This document shows positions 1 to 11,920 of a stretch of 64,000 bases of DNA, piece by piece. The position numbers and the translations under genes were made by a program. The DNA comes from Sternotherus odoratus (lineage: Eukaryota; Chordata; Testudines; Kinosternidae): positions 3,658,001 through 3,722,000 of the forward strand of contig JAVMKO010000007.1 in assembly GCA_032164245.1 (NCBI GenBank), in the 5' to 3' direction. Position 1 is the stretch's first letter, and each line of letters starts with the position of its first letter. Under the pieces are notes generated by a model. It was not told where the DNA came from and did not search any database. It worked only from the letters and a program-made list of their open reading frames with translations.

Positions 1-487
1 TGAGAGGGGCCAGTGTCAGCAGCAGGTCACCCCAGATTTAAGGTGACCCCTTGGCAAGTAGATTTTGTATCCGGGCTGGTAAGTTTTCAGGACGGTTGAA
101 CCCGACGGAGTTTTGGGGGTTTTTTTTGCTAGGTGTGGGGCTGATCTCTCTGTGATAAACCACAGAGCCATCCCATGAGCCGCATGGACCCGGGCCTTCA
201 GGCACCTTGTCCCCCAATTCATCCCCCTTGGGACTGTGGCGAAGAGTCCAAACTTTGGAGCGGCTTTCATCGGTTGATGTTGAGAAAAAGGACACCCCCT
301 TCAAAAATGCCCCCTGCCCGTCCCCGAATCAGGCTGGTCTGATCAACCAGCCCCCTGGTACTTTAAGGTCAGCTGCTTTGTGAGTTGTCTGGGCTAGAAG
401 CATGCCCCTGCAGATTGGCTTGCTGGATCAGAGCCTAAGATCTTGGCCCTTATTGCTAATTAATGTGAGGTATTATGTTTATTGTAG

Positions 488-575
488 TATTTCTCAAGCA
501 CTGCAATCAGGATCGGGATCCCATTGTGCTAGGCACTATACAAACATAGGAAGACAGGTCCTTGCCCTAAAGACC
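488..575 (+). repeat. Ancient interspersed repeat fragment (family X)
   Basis: The segment carries the motif CCATTGTGCTAGGCACTAT followed by ACAAACATA and a purine-rich run ending near 'aaagacctta'. The same block recurs at 41995-42156, 33085-33210 and 44190-44260, which shows it is a dispersed repeat. In the best copy it leads into a tail resembling the CORE-SINE/MIR style ending. The family name is not certain. Confidence 0.55.
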
Positions 576-1440
576 TTATATTATGTCACCCTGATTTATC
601 AACACGCTATTTTATATACATTTCAGGGGTAAGCTGTTTGGAGCAGGGACTATTTCTTACTGTGTGTTTGTGCAGGGCTTGGCACAACGGGGCCCGGACC
701 TTGGCTGGGGTGTCTACAATGGACTGTCATATAAATACAACTAATATAGAATTTGATTTCCACGTGGCTCTGGGCAGTGGTTTACACCAGTGCAAAATGA
801 GTTTAAAATGTTGAAATTCAGATCTGGTTGCATCTTCGGTTTGTGTGATGAATCAGCCCTGTATAGCCTAGAGCGCTTTTTTGTTTTACGCTCTTGCCTT
901 TCATTGGTACAGTTGGAATATTGTTAGTTAAGGTGCCTTGCTTTACCAGGAGCAGCAGCAGAAAATGTGAAAACGCCTTAAAATGCCAAAATGCACGTTT
1001 CTTTTAATGTGCACAGGATGCTGCTATGCAATATAAAGGTTTAATAAAAAGCCCTTGGAGATGACTTGTGTAATTCACTAGTGGCAGCTATCCCAGTCTC
1101 ATACCAATAGACCACACCACCACCACCACCAAGTAGGTCCCCTCTCACTCCGTCTTGCTCAGTGAGAGACGTCTTGCACTTATTAATGAGCGTGAATAAG
1201 CGTTTTAGATATGTCAGGGGAGACTTCTCTTGCTGTGCAAAACCAGGTACAAATTCTCCTTTGACCTATTTATTATCTATTTCTCGATCCATGTTGGTTT
1301 TATAAAGTTGCTCCTTATCACTGTGGTATCTGGGCGGCTTCCAAAAAAAGGAAGCACCAAAATGTCTCTCTCCCAGCCCCGCCGACAGGAACAAGCTTGC
1401 AGCTACCTGTGGGGGAGGAGATGGGTGACAGTAAGTATAT
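576..1440. other. Non-coding stretch, nothing recognised
   Basis: AT-rich intronic-looking DNA with a short CAC trinucleotide run near 1113-1130. Open frames here are short and do not resemble known proteins. Confidence 0.5.
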
Positions 1441-1514
1441 AGAGAATCAGAGAGGTAGCCGTGTTAGTCTGGAATAGCAGAGGTAACAAAGTCCTGTGGC
1501 ACCTTAAAGACTAA
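1441..1514 (+). mobile_element. Short Penelope-like element terminus, left copy
   Basis: The segment contains GGTAGCCGTGTTAGTCTG and ends in GGCACCTTAAAGACTAA. These are the two ends of a very common reptile repeat whose longer copies here lie at 7680-7790 and 30246-31174. It matches the insert at 2038-2118 closely and in the same orientation. The Penelope-like class is an inference from the longer copy. Confidence 0.6.
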
Positions 1515-1559
1515 ATAGTGTGGGGGTGGAGATGTGTTTGAGAGGATGGGTACAGGTAA

Positions 1560-2010
1560 TCTAATCTATGTCAAAGAAATGGCGTTGCAGTTCGCTCTGA
1601 ATGCGGCAATGGGGGCGGTCATTCTAACCGTGTCTGGGTGTCTCCGTCCATTGTCTCAATTCGGTTTTCATGGAGGTTCTGTCTCCTGAGGATCTTGCTC
1701 TTCTCTGGGATGTTGACAACTTAATTTCCTCAGCACAGCAAAGTTCTTATGTGAGGTCATCATTGTGTTAGGAGAGAGATGGTCTCTCGTGTAGGTAGGG
1801 CCAATTCTAAGCAGGGCTTTGAAAATTGGTACGGAGACCTTGTGTCTAATGGGGAGCCTATGTACGGAGCACTGAATTTGTGTCCCCAGGAACCGGCGTG
1901 TGTCAGATGAGCTGCTGCATTCTGAATCAGGTGTAGCTTCTTACAGGCGCAGTGTAGAAAATGCAGTAGTTGGGAATTCCAAACACATGGGTCCCGATCA
2001 GGAGGTAGTG
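1560..2010 (-). repeat. L2-type LINE fossil, reverse transcriptase end
   Basis: Read on the minus strand, pieces resemble the C-terminal part of an L2-type reverse transcriptase. A block around 1895-1925 reads KLHLIQNAAAHL, and one around 1810-1870 reads RLPIRHKVSVPIFKALLRIG. In L2 elements these correspond to the 'LQNAAARL' and 'LPIRHRI.FK.L...KAL' stretches. Stops and frame breaks show the copy is dead. Confidence 0.55.
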
Positions 2011-2037
2011 TCCTCTGACCAGATGCAGAGGGAAGTG

Positions 2038-2118
2038 AAGAATCAGAGAGGTAGCCGTGTTACTCTGGAATTGCAGAAGTGACAGAGAGTCCTGTGGCAC
2101 CTTAAAGACTAACTAAAT
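2038..2118 (+). mobile_element. 81-bp Penelope-like terminus with 11-bp target duplication
   Basis: The insert begins AAGAATCAGAGAGGTAGCC and ends near GACTAACTAAAT. It is bracketed by perfect 11-bp direct repeats AGAGGGAAGTG at 2027-2037 and 2119-2129. This shows insertion of a short terminal piece by itself, probably by target-primed reverse transcription with severe truncation. A second copy sits 600 bp upstream. Confidence 0.75.
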
Positions 2119-2145
2119 AGAGGGAAGTGGTACTTCTTTGTCAGC

Positions 2146-2270
2146 TAGGGTGACCGGACAGCAAGTGTGAAAAATCAGGACACAAGGTGAGGGGTAATAG
2201 GAGCCTATATAAGAAAAAGACCCAAAAATCGGGACTGTCCCTATAAAATCGGGACATCTGGTCACTCTAT
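2146..2270. mobile_element. hAT-type MITE (125-bp family, copy 1)
   Basis: The ends form inverted repeats: TAGGGTGACCGGACA at the left and ACATCTGGTCACTCTA at the right. The interior contains 'aggagcctatataag' and 'gggactgtcc'. The same element occurs in the opposite orientation at 49716-49840, where a perfect 8-bp target duplication supports the hAT class. No clean target duplication is visible at this copy. Confidence 0.75.
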
Positions 2271-4970
2271 AATGTCAGCAGGGATATTTGGGTGCATAAG
2301 TGCATTTAATGACTCTGTGAACACCCCAATGATGCTGTCCGATCTTAGAATCCAGGGGCAGGCGCTGTCCAGGGGAGGGGTTGCAATGGAGCAGGCGAGT
2401 TGTTGGAAGTATGCCTTTCTTCCTAGCAGCATCACTCTTATCAGGATCCAGCAGCCTGTCATCCAGGTGCTGCGAGGCCTCGCCTGCCTTAGAAAGGGAT
2501 TGCTGGATTGCTGTCCTGGCAAACCTTCAGAAAGTAGATGCACCTTTTACTCGCAACAGAGTGTTTTTGCTAGTATTAGCTTATACCGATTCCCCAAACA
2601 CAATAAGCCATACCAGCAAAAGTATTTTTGGCCAGTATAACTGCATCTATGCTAGGTATAGAAATATGGTGCAAAAAAAAAAAAAATCACATCCCTACGT
2701 GACATTGCTGTAGCTGAAATTTTCTAGTCAGGCATCATTTCATTTTATGTAATTAAATTCCGGGTCCTTCAGCCACATGGGAATGACTCTACACAAGTTG
2801 TCCCGTCACATGCACATGTGTAAGTGTTTGTAGACTTGAGACCTAAATGTACAATTTAAACTTTCATATGAAACACAAGACACCTTCATGTGTTAGTTCT
2901 GTCAGTGAACACTTTCAAACAGCTGATCTTAGGTTTGTGAGTTATGCCTTTTACCTAAGAACCTTCTTTTTTCTTTGTTGATAGTAAGAAACATTAAAGA
3001 TCAAACCATGTAACATTTTAAGATATTAATGAAAACTGTTATTCCAAAGTGGGAAGAACAAAAAATTAAACATATGGGGCAGAGAATCAGATACTAGTTT
3101 TATGCTTTCGGCTTTCATTCTTTATCCCCTTTAAGGTCTCTCTGTCTGTTGGTTTTCTGGAATACGTAATGTGGCAGTTAAGCTAAGGAATTATTCTTAA
3201 CATTCTCTGTACCACTTAAACTTAGTAAATAAATTCTAGCTTTTCTTAATCTTTTTTTATTTTCTACTCATATGCTTTCAATCTTGGGGCTGGAAGCATT
3301 GTTTTAATTTGTCATTAGCTTCAAAATTAGATTGATTTATTTTATTTAAATAAATCACACAGGGGTTTTCTCTTCAACTTACTTGTCTTCTAAAGTTACT
3401 CTAGGTAACTGCAGAACCTTTCATTGCACAGAGTGGAATGGGGCTAAGTGCCAATATTAAAAAGGATCATTTGAGGGATTGTTTGTTGCCATAGTTTCTT
3501 CATCCCTAAATTTGTGCAAAGGAACAATATTTTTCTCGCTTTCAAATGGTCTTGAACGAATCAATTGTATCTGGCTTGTCCTAACGCCAGAGCTATTGTG
3601 TCTTCATTCAGTGGGGCGATTCAGGCGCTTGTAAGTACAGGTGGTGGAAAAACTGAGAAACGTAGTATTACAAATGGATAGAAGCTGACAGCTTCTCTCC
3701 AAATGACATCATTGACCTGCTATGCTAACTAAGTTTGCAAATAGGCTGAACGGTACTGTTGGCGGGCATTGTGGGACACCAGTGAAATACCCCAGAGAAG
3801 CACATGCTGCCTGGCACAAGGGGAAACTAACATCAGAAAGCTGGGACTTTTTGTCCGTTTCAGATGCTTCCTCCAAAAGCCACAGCAAGTGGACACTGCA
3901 GCTTACACTATTGTTGTTATTACTCCTATTGCAGTATCGTCTAGGTGCCCAGTCAGGACCCCATTGTACGCACCTGTCCTACAAAGACCATCCCTGCCCC
4001 AAAGGGCTGACAGTGTTAGCACCTGAGAAGACTACAGAAGGAGAGAACAGGCGGGAGGGGAGAGGGTTGGAGAAAATCACAGTGAAATGACTGTGTTTGG
4101 TAAAATAAGTACATTATCTTCCTGGTCACAAGCCTCACCGCTCAGGTGAGTTTTTTTATGGAGCGTTTGGGAGGAGGAGAAGGTAGCGGCTTTGGGGATA
4201 TGAGCAGGGAACTCCTGCTAGTTGGAAGGGGTGGGAAATGAGAAAGCATGAAGGTGCTTGCAAGAAAATTGGATGAATGGGCACCAAAGTGTGGCATCAT
4301 TGGCAGAACAGAGGTCATTGAGGGATGGAGTCAGACTGAGTGAGCGGGTTAGATCAATAGCTCGATACCTTGCTAGAGTCGACAGGAAGGGCTGGTGTGT
4401 GGGGTTTGGATTCCCCATCACTGGACTACAAGGGGTTCAGAGGCAATACGGGGCCCTGGTCGCCCCACCCCTCCGGGTCTGCCGAGCATGCTGGTGAAAA
4501 ATGGCTCCGAAGCCCGGGCAAGGGACAGTGGGCAGACTGCAGGAGCGAGGTTTATCCTTCTCCAGGAAGCCAGATGGAAGGTGGAGCCTGAGAGGAGGCT
4601 GCAGAGCAGGGAAAGCCCTGGTAGACCCTTCTGCAGCCACCTCCCACTTTAAGAAGCAGCAGGTCTTGCGGGGCCTTTGTCTGTGAAGCTAGTGACTGTT
4701 TGGACCATCGGAGCAATGCCCGAAGATGAAGGGGTAGGAAGTAGCCCAGGTTGGCGGATTTAGCCTCGCCTCGGCTCCCACAGGGGCCCACTTACGGGCA
4801 AAGGGCCCAGATGCTTTGGGGAGACCCACATGCTCATGGCCTGAGGGCAGGGACCAGGCGCTGTTACCACTCCTACCTCCCGACAGCAGGACAAGGAGTT
4901 GGAGGTCAGGTGCACTAGCCACTCTGCCCCCTGAGCACCCTATCGCAGTGGGGCTAAGCTGTGAAGGATC
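2271..4970. other. Non-coding stretch, mostly unrecognised
   Basis: Overlapping short open frames on both strands at 2262-2713 and 3722-4800 show no family resemblance or splice context. A weak family X fragment lies at 3930-4010 (CAGGACCCCATTGTACGC). The part at 4200-4930 is GC-richer than its surroundings. Nothing functional is supported. Confidence 0.45.
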
Positions 4971-5104
4971 TTAGAGATAGAAACAAGTTTGTTATGGTGG
5001 AGAAGGGGAGAAGCAAAGATGGAGGGAATGATTTCAGAACAAAGAACCAGGGGATAGAATCTTAGCAGCACCATACTGTATCTCGTGACCTTCTAGTAAA
5101 CAGA

Positions 5105-5752
5105 CTAGAGAAATACACCCTCGATGGTGTCACTATACTGTTGGAAAACCGTTCCCAGAGTAGTTATCTGTGGTTCACAGTCAAGCTGAAAGGGCCTATC
5201 AAATGGGGTCTCACACGGATCGGTCCTGGGACCGGTTCTGTTCAATATCTTCATCAGTGATTCAGATAATGGCATAGAGAGGACACTTACAAAGTTTGCG
5301 GATGATACCAAGCTGGGATGGGTTGCAAGTGCTTTGGAGGACAGGATTATAATTCAAAATGATCGGGAGAAATGGTCTGAAGTAAACAGGATGAAGTTCA
5401 ATAAGAACAAATGCAGAATACCCCACTTAGGAAGGAACAATCAGTTGCACACATACATGACTGCCTAAGAAGGAGTACTGTGGAAAGGGATCTGGGGGGT
5501 CTGAGTGGACCACAGGCTAAATATGAGTCAACAGTAACACTGTTGCAAAAAAAGCCAACTTCATTCTGGGACGTATTAGCAGGAGTGTTGTAAGCAAGAC
5601 ACAACAAGTAATTCTTCAGCTCTACTCGGCGCTGATATACCTCAACTGGAGCCTTGTGCCCAGTTCTGGGTGCAGCATTTCAGGAAAGATGTGGACAAAT
5701 TGGTGAAAATGAGAGGAGAAGAGCAAAAATGATTACGGGTCTAGAACAGTGT
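5105..5752 (+). mobile_element. CR1 LINE fragment, reverse transcriptase palm
   Basis: The + strand encodes a recognisable non-LTR reverse transcriptase segment. Residues GSVLGPVLFNIFISD are followed by KFADDTKLG at about 5292-5318; FADD is the catalytic aspartate box. Downstream frames carry stops and shifts, so the copy is inactive. It matches the CR1 copy at 24050-25265 in order and sequence. The element is broken at about 5752 by an unrelated insertion and resumes near 6430. Confidence 0.85.
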
Positions 5753-6429
5753 TTTTCAAATGCAGCCGCCAGGGACTTTTCTTGTGGCCACAGGCTCCTG
5801 GGCTGTTAAGGAGGGAGGAGGGCGAAATAGCGCCCCTTCCCTTTTGCTCCTGGATGCACTGCCACGGGGTTTGGGCCCTGCCCCCTTCTGGAGACACCTC
5901 AGGTACTGTGTTGTAGGAGCAGGCAGCCAGTGAGTTCCCCACCTTCCTAGGGCTGGTGGAGCGCAGGCTTTGGACATCAGCCCTGGGCTTCCACTGCGTG
6001 CGGTCGCAGGCCCCAGGCTCTGGCCACACGGTTTCAAGCTTTGTCCTTGGACCCCATCTATGGCCAGAGCCTGAAGCCCCATGGCCACAGGAGTTCGTGC
6101 TCTAGCCCACCCCTCCTGCTGCCTCCTCCGGCCCCATCTCCCTCTGGCCCCACTGGTTCCCCCGGCCCTCCATCCAGGACATAATTTCCCCACAGGATTG
6201 CCAGGGCTAAGTATGTCTGCTGTGAAAAGGGATGTTCATATGTTTGTTAATATCACTTTTCACAACAGACTTACTAGCTAGCAATAAATAAATCACAACG
6301 ATTTGGACGTGTATATGTGCCTTATTTATTCAGTTTTCCTAAAACTAATTAAGTATTTTAGGGAAAAAACGTGGGAGTGGCCACCAGCAAGAGTTGGTGG
6401 TCGCATATGGAGGCCACCAAAAGTTTGCC
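5753..6429. mobile_element. Unclassified insertion splitting a CR1 LINE
   Basis: The CR1 sequence stops after 'gggtctagaa' and resumes at 'ctgatctatgagggaag', which are adjacent in CR1. About 680 bp therefore inserted here. The insert starts CAGTGTTTTTCAAATGCAG, like many hAT ends, and imperfect 8-bp flanks (GTCTAGAA and TTCTGGAA, 6 of 8) fit a hAT target duplication. The right terminus is not a good inverted match, so the class is uncertain. The first 450 bp is GC-rich, the last 200 bp AT-rich. Confidence 0.5.
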
Positions 6430-6850
6430 CTGAGTATTCTGGAAACTGATCTATGAGGGAAGATTGAAAGAATTGGGTTTGTTATTAGTTGAGAGAAGAG
6501 AAGACTGAGAGGGGGAATATCAGTTTTCAAGTACATAAAAGAATGTTACAAGGAGAAGGGTGAAAAATTATTCTTGTTAACCTCTGAGGATAGGACAGGA
6601 GGAAATGGCCTTAAATTGCAACAAGAACAGTTTAGGTGGGGCATTAGGAAAAACTTCCTAAGTGTCCAGGTGGTTAAGCACTGGAATAAATTGCCTAGGG
6701 AGGTTGCTGAATCTCTATCATTGGAGGTTTTAGAGAACAGATTAGACAAACACCTGTCAGGAATGGTTTAGTTATTACTTAGTCCTGCCTTGAGTGCAGG
6801 GAACTGAGTTAGATGATATACTGAGGTCCCTTTCAGTCCTATACTTCTAT
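6430..6850 (+). mobile_element. CR1 LINE fragment, 3' end
   Basis: This continues the broken CR1 at 5105-5752. It encodes VKHWNKLPREVAESLSLEVL at about 6673-6732, the conserved C-terminal tail of CR1 ORF2. It ends with the usual 3' region, 'gtccctttcagtcctatacttctatgattttgtg'-like, in the TTCTATGATT style. The open frame at 6574-6771 is part of this fossil, not a gene. Confidence 0.85.
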
Positions 6851-6879
6851 GATTTTGTGATTTTTTTTTAAATGGACAT

Positions 6880-7130
6880 GAAAGGGAGGAAAATTGTTTT
6901 CACTGAGGTCTGAGGGCTTGAAAGATGGGAGGAGGTGGTGCTGACCACAGTAACAGAGAAAGGCAGAGCCAGGTGCTTGGTGGGGAAGATTAAGAGCTCA
7001 GTTTTGGACATGTTAAGTTTAAATTGCTAATCGCGCACATTCCTGAGGTGAGATCAGAAGAGTGGGCCAAGATTTGGATGGAAGAAGGCAGGTTTGGAGA
7101 AGAGAAGATCTGTGAATCCTTTGAGGTGCT
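6880..7130 (-). repeat. L2-type LINE fossil, antisense
   Basis: The minus strand reads LNMSKTELLIFPTKHLALPF around 6945-7025, resembling the 'LN.SKTE.L.F' motif of LINE reverse transcriptases. No intact frame surrounds it. It is an ancient degraded copy. Confidence 0.5.
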
Positions 7131-7676
7131 AGCCAAAGCTGTTTTCAATTAAGGATTGACCAGTTTGAGATGAAAATAATCTTGCACAGTAAGTGACAAA
7201 TTTATGTTATCATTTCCAACCCAAAATATTTATATACTCCTGGTTGGGAAGGAAAAGCCCTTTACCTCTATGTGAATGATTCCAAACATACCAGGCCTTT
7301 TTCAGAACAATTTAATAACAAATCTCGTTTAAAGTATGTAAAGTATCTTCATGGTTTGTGTACTATGTGAGATCAGTCACTATTCAATTGCCCTTGACGT
7401 AACGCAGCAAGAGCTACTCCAGGATAGCTATTGGAATGCAAATAAAATTGTAAGTACATGCCAGTATAGCTACAGTACAGTTATCCAATAACTATTGGCT
7501 GTGTATAGAAAGGTATTCCCCTGAAATACGTAAAGAAACTCTCCCAAACTTTGTGGAAATATTGGTAGTTGGGGAAGGCTGAACGTATTTATCTCTGGTA
7601 TAATATTGTTCAGATTTGTTTAGTGATGTAAACATTAACCACTGGCAAAGCTTGTGAGCTAACACTTAAATCTCAA

Positions 7677-7795
7677 AAACAAGAAGAAGTCTGCTGGCAC
7701 CTTAAAGACTAACAGATTTATTTGGGCACGAGCTGTTGTGGGTAAAAAACCCACTGCTTCAGATTTATTTGTCTCAATTGTCTCCCCTCCTGAGG
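7677..7795 (-). mobile_element. Penelope-like terminal repeat fragment
   Basis: The sequence contains GGCACCTTAAAGACTAACAG, 'atttatttgggca' and GTGGGTAAAAAACCCACTGC. On the minus strand it matches the terminal arms of the element at 30246-31174. The hammerhead-like core seen there is decayed here (CTGAAGC in place of CTGATGA). Only part of the terminus is present. Confidence 0.65.
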
Positions 7796-7939
7796 CTACT
7801 GCAAGCACTAGCTGAGACAGAAAGGAAACATAAATTGGTGTGAAACCGTATGAAACCTCTGAACAACTGTGAATGCTGGGATGGTAAAGGGTTGAACTCA
7901 ACATGCTCAGTCTGGGGTCACCTGAGCTCCCCATCTGGG

Positions 7940-8110
7940 CCCCAAAATATGTGGCCAGATTTCACAGGGTGCTGAGCTCTTCTGAAAATCTGGTCACAAG
8001 TGTCACGGTCAGAGCTGCTGAATGCTGAGCACTTTGGAAAATCAGAGTGTTATTTAGGTGCCTAAATGGGACCTGCACTGTCTTGAAAATCAGGCCCCTT
8101 AGTTGAGGTT
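7940..8110. repeat. Degenerate interspersed repeat
   Basis: Blocks such as 'gctgagcac', 'ttaggtgcctaaatggg' and 'gaaaatcaggcccc' recur in varied order at 31170-31285 and 59500-59660. This marks an old dispersed family that I cannot name. No coding content is visible. Confidence 0.4.
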
Positions 8111-10640
8111 GCTGAGTCCTGGAAAATCTAGTCTTGAGCTCTTTTTTAAGTCTAGTTGTAAATGTCCAATAGTATTTTGGGGCAGGTGCTTATACCCGAA
8201 AGCCAAACAACGAACAATCATGTCGCCAAATGTCAGAAGTTCTGGAAATGCTATGAATTCTTACCAAATCAGTGTTTTGTTACCATTCCAAAAGTAACAA
8301 GAGTGAATGCAACTTTAACTGCACTGATAGTTTATCATGTTCCGTTATGATACAAGAAAACAAACCAAGTGTCAATATTTTGTGTGAGTCATTCAAGCTG
8401 TGCAAAGAACCACATGAATGCACTTCAAGTGTTTCAGTTAACCCTAAATTACTCCCTTCTCCAGTCCTGAATTCTCTGTGGGCAGCTCTGAATTAGTTTG
8501 TTCCAGCCTGAGAAAATCTAAGCCAAATATGGTTTTAATGTGAGGATTGCAATTGAAAAACAATAGGAATGTAGTTTAAGCACAGTGTGACTTTTAGCTC
8601 TGTGGGGCCGGACTCTCTTTTAGTTCTGTGTCTGTATAGTGCCAAGGAGAGTGGGGTTCTGGTCTGAGAGTGAGTGGGGCTCTTAGATGCTGTGACAGTA
8701 CAAATTAATAATAATTTAACATTTCATTGAAATTAGGTGCTACCGTAACACTAACAGAGCTCGTTATGGAAAAATATGAAATGTAGAAAAAATGGTCAAG
8801 CTTCGTTAACTGGTCATGTCAACAGAAAAGAGAGATGTATCCATAAATTGCAAAAGTGTAGGGTATGTTTGCAATGTTTAAACCTTATCTGGATGAAAAA
8901 TATTTGCCAGAAGTTTCCTTTTACCTGATTGCAAGCAAAAGACATTGGAAAATAATGTTTTCAGAAAGAACGTACCTAAAAGGACTTCCAACATAGATGT
9001 ATGTAAATTATAAGTAGTTTCTCTGTCAAGGGAGAAGAGAGGATATTTGTTCATTCTTTTGGGTGTACGATTATTCAAAACTGTGCCAGTTCTGTCATTT
9101 CTGTTTAAAAATATCAGCCGTCCCCTCGCTTATCCCACCCCTCTTAGTCAGTATTTGCCACTGGGACTATAATCTGATATAGTGAGATGATGATGATGAT
9201 AGATGAAGTCTGATTCAAGTGAGATCCTGGGACTTTTTTTAGTATGTCCTTGGGTGCCATTTCCTCCCATTATTACCTTGAACTTTTATATTCTTCTAAT
9301 TTATTTACTCCCATGGTGCCCCTTTCTGGCCACTAGAGGGTGCTCTGAGAGCGCCACTCACAAATCCCAATGTCTCACTTCTCTGTTGCTCTCAATTTCC
9401 TGAAGGCCAGCCCTAGACGTGAGGCTTCCACTGTATTTTGGGGGGGCAGAATAATGATTTGGAATAAATCGCCAGTCTTTGGCTTCAGAAATGCAATTCT
9501 AGTTTTGCGTGGGGAGGAGGGGGAGAGTTTCAGAATCTTGGCCCATTCTTCAGGAGTCTCTCTTCCTGTTGTGTTAGGCTCTGTGATGTGAGGATAGAAC
9601 GTATGTCTAATTTTGCTCAACCCCCCGGGACACTGTGAGTAGAAAATGCTGAAGGCTAGACTTCAATCATGGTCATTCCCAAGTCATGACTCAGCTGGGT
9701 GGGGTTTTATGATGGGAAAATTCACCTTCCTTTCTATCCAAAATTCACCTGCCTTGTAGTTGAATCAGTTGTCAGCTTGCGTCCTGTGGCATGAGAGAGA
9801 TCAGTCCTGTCGTCTCACGTCTCCCCTCTCTAGCCCCGGCCACCTGCAGAAAGCGGTGACAGTCGCTCATTCTGTGTGTCAGAAATATTTCGGTGAGCAA
9901 GGATGACCTGACCGGCTGAAGTCATGCAGATGGAACTCCTCTTGGGGTCAGCGGGAGCATGGCTTGAGAAGGGCGGCAGGGTTTGGCCCTGAATATGTTT
10001 GCCAAGACGTCCCAAACCTTTCATTTCACAGCTTCAGCGAGCAGGCAGCTGCCTACCCCACACAGCTGTTGAGCTATCAGTGTAGCTGTGTGGGAGGCAG
10101 GGCATGTTTTATTAAGATCTTTCAGTACTTTGACTTGATTTGTATTTTATGAGCATCTTAACGTAGCAGGAAGCTGTGAAAAGTGGCAGCCCTCTAAGAG
10201 TTTGGCAGTGCAGCAGTGTCAAAGCTGTGCGCGCAGGTGAACGGGGAGAGGGAAGCACAGGTCCTGGCATGTACTCTGCTCTGGTCCCATGTGATATGAA
10301 TATGAAAAGTTCAGAGTGAGGTCATAGAGATGTTCATGAACATACTGTACTGTCCTTTTCTCATTCCCATTTTTCATTTCCCCTCTGGTATTAGGAGCTG
10401 CTTTATTTCTGCCAAGGGGAAAAAAACAGTTAGGGGGGAATGCTGGGAATATAGTACAATGAACTTTTTGGTAAACCGACTATCTTGAACGTTCGTGTTT
10501 CTCTGGTATGCCAACTCGTGGAACCTGTGGGGTAATTACTCCTGCTTCAGTTGTGTCTTTCAGTGCACGAAATCCTGTTGGCACCTGCTCACTGATATGG
10601 GCATAACTGTTGTGGGAGTGTGGGAGTTCCCCGGGTGGAT
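8111..10640. other. Non-coding stretch, nothing recognised
   Basis: No repeat family or exon could be supported. A short (TGA)n microsatellite sits at about 9186-9201. The open frames present are short, lack conserved motifs and are not bounded by credible splice sites. Confidence 0.45.
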
Positions 10641-10787
10641 TTCTGGGTATGTCTACACAGCCTGCAGGAGGGAGCCTGCCAGCCAGGGTTAACAGACTTG
10701 GGCTAGCAGGTCTCACACTAGTGCTCTAAAAATAGGTCTCTGAGCTTGAGCTCCTTCTGCTACACAGCTATTTGGAGGACAGAAGCC
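10640..10787. repeat. MITE-like fragment with GTCTACAC end
   Basis: It starts near TATGTCTACACAGCCTGCAG and contains 'gggttaacagacttgggct' and 'gtgctctaaaaatag'. Related material occurs at 36330-36645 and 38140-38368. The terminal GTCTACAC sequence is shared by several turtle MITE families. Boundaries and class are uncertain. Confidence 0.4.
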
Positions 10788-10790
10788 TGA

Positions 10791-11067
10791 GGCCAAGTCT
10801 ACACTACCCACCAGATCGGCGGATAGTGATCGATCTATCAGGGATCAATTTATCGCGTCTAGTGTAGACGTGATAAATCGATCCCCGAGCGTGCTCCCCA
10901 TCAACTCTGGAACTCCACTGCCATGAGAGGCGGAAGCGGCGTCAACGGGGGAGCGGCAGCAGTTGACGCGCTATCGTGAGGACGCTGAGGTAAGTTGACC
11001 TAAAATACGTTGACTTCAGCTACACTATTCACATAGCTGAAGTTGCGTATCTTAGGTAGACCTGACC
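10791..11067 (+). mobile_element. PIF/Harbinger-like MITE, copy 1
   Basis: The element begins GGCCAAGTCTACACTACCC and ends GGTAGACCTGACC, flanked by TGA at 10788-10790 and 11068-11070. It carries two internal hairpins: an ATCGAT-rich one at about 10826-10885 and CTTCAGCTAC...GTAGCTGAAG-type arms at about 11012-11048. Three relatives occur in the window. Copies interrupting other repeats show 3-bp target duplications, which suits PIF/Harbinger. There is no transposase, so it is non-autonomous. Confidence 0.7.
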
Positions 11068-11069
11068 TG

Positions 11070-11920
11070 AGTCTGTGGACCCAGCTGGGAAGCTCGCTTC
11101 TGCAGGCTGTGTAAACATACCCCATTATATGGATTGGTCAGTAGAGGACAAATTAAGCAATCCTAATTCTGGCAAGACTGAGAGAGAGTTACAGAATTTG
11201 GCCCTATGTATGGGCCAACTAAGTATTGAGCCAGGTCCCCATAGGACTAAACAAAGTAAGCACAATTCAGTGTTGAGATTGTTTGGGGTCATTTCTTCCA
11301 TGCCTCCTCTGCCTCTGTCAGGCTGCTAGGCTGATTGTCCCTTTCATCTCCGTAAGAAGAGGCAATTCAGATCAGGCAGATCTAGGTTTGGCGTTTGGGA
11401 CTTTTATTCAGCCCCACTTAACAGCTTGTTTATGTGGCAGCAGCCTTCATCCTGTGATGACCCCCCATGAAGAGTAAGATTACAGCTTCATGTGTAGATT
11501 TTGCGATGAATATACTGCGAGTCCTGGTGAAATACAGCTGCAGGGATGCTTGAAGGAGGATTTCCTGGGTGCGGTTAATGATGGGAAAAGCTCAATTTTA
11601 AATCAAGTGCTGCAGGAAGCAATCTCATACATTGGGATTTTAGGAGAAATCTAACAATTCTGTTGGCCACTACGAGTTAGTGAGAGGCTACTTTTAGTAT
11701 TTCCTAATGGTAGTCTATTGGGCCTTCTTTCCAACGTGTATTGAAATATCACTGAATGCAGCTTTCAATCCTAGACTTTGTATTATATTTGGGAAATGTA
11801 TATTGGTTATTAATGCCACAATATAAAATATGACCTCTATTGTGCAAATGCAATTTTGCCTGCAGGTTGGAAGTGCATTGAGTATATTGCTGTTCTGTGC
11901 ATTACAGTAGTGCCTAGAAT
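11070..11920. other. Non-coding stretch, nothing recognised
   Basis: AT-rich sequence without recognised repeats, exons or RNA genes. The 84-codon open frame at 11075-11329 begins at the edge of the preceding MITE and shows no conserved motif. Confidence 0.45.

Noticed and set aside
2262..2713. Overlapping 93-122 codon frames
   Set aside because: They are on opposite strands over the same DNA with no conserved motif.
6574..6771. 65-codon frame as a small gene
   Set aside because: It is the C-terminal tail of CR1 ORF2 in a dead LINE copy.
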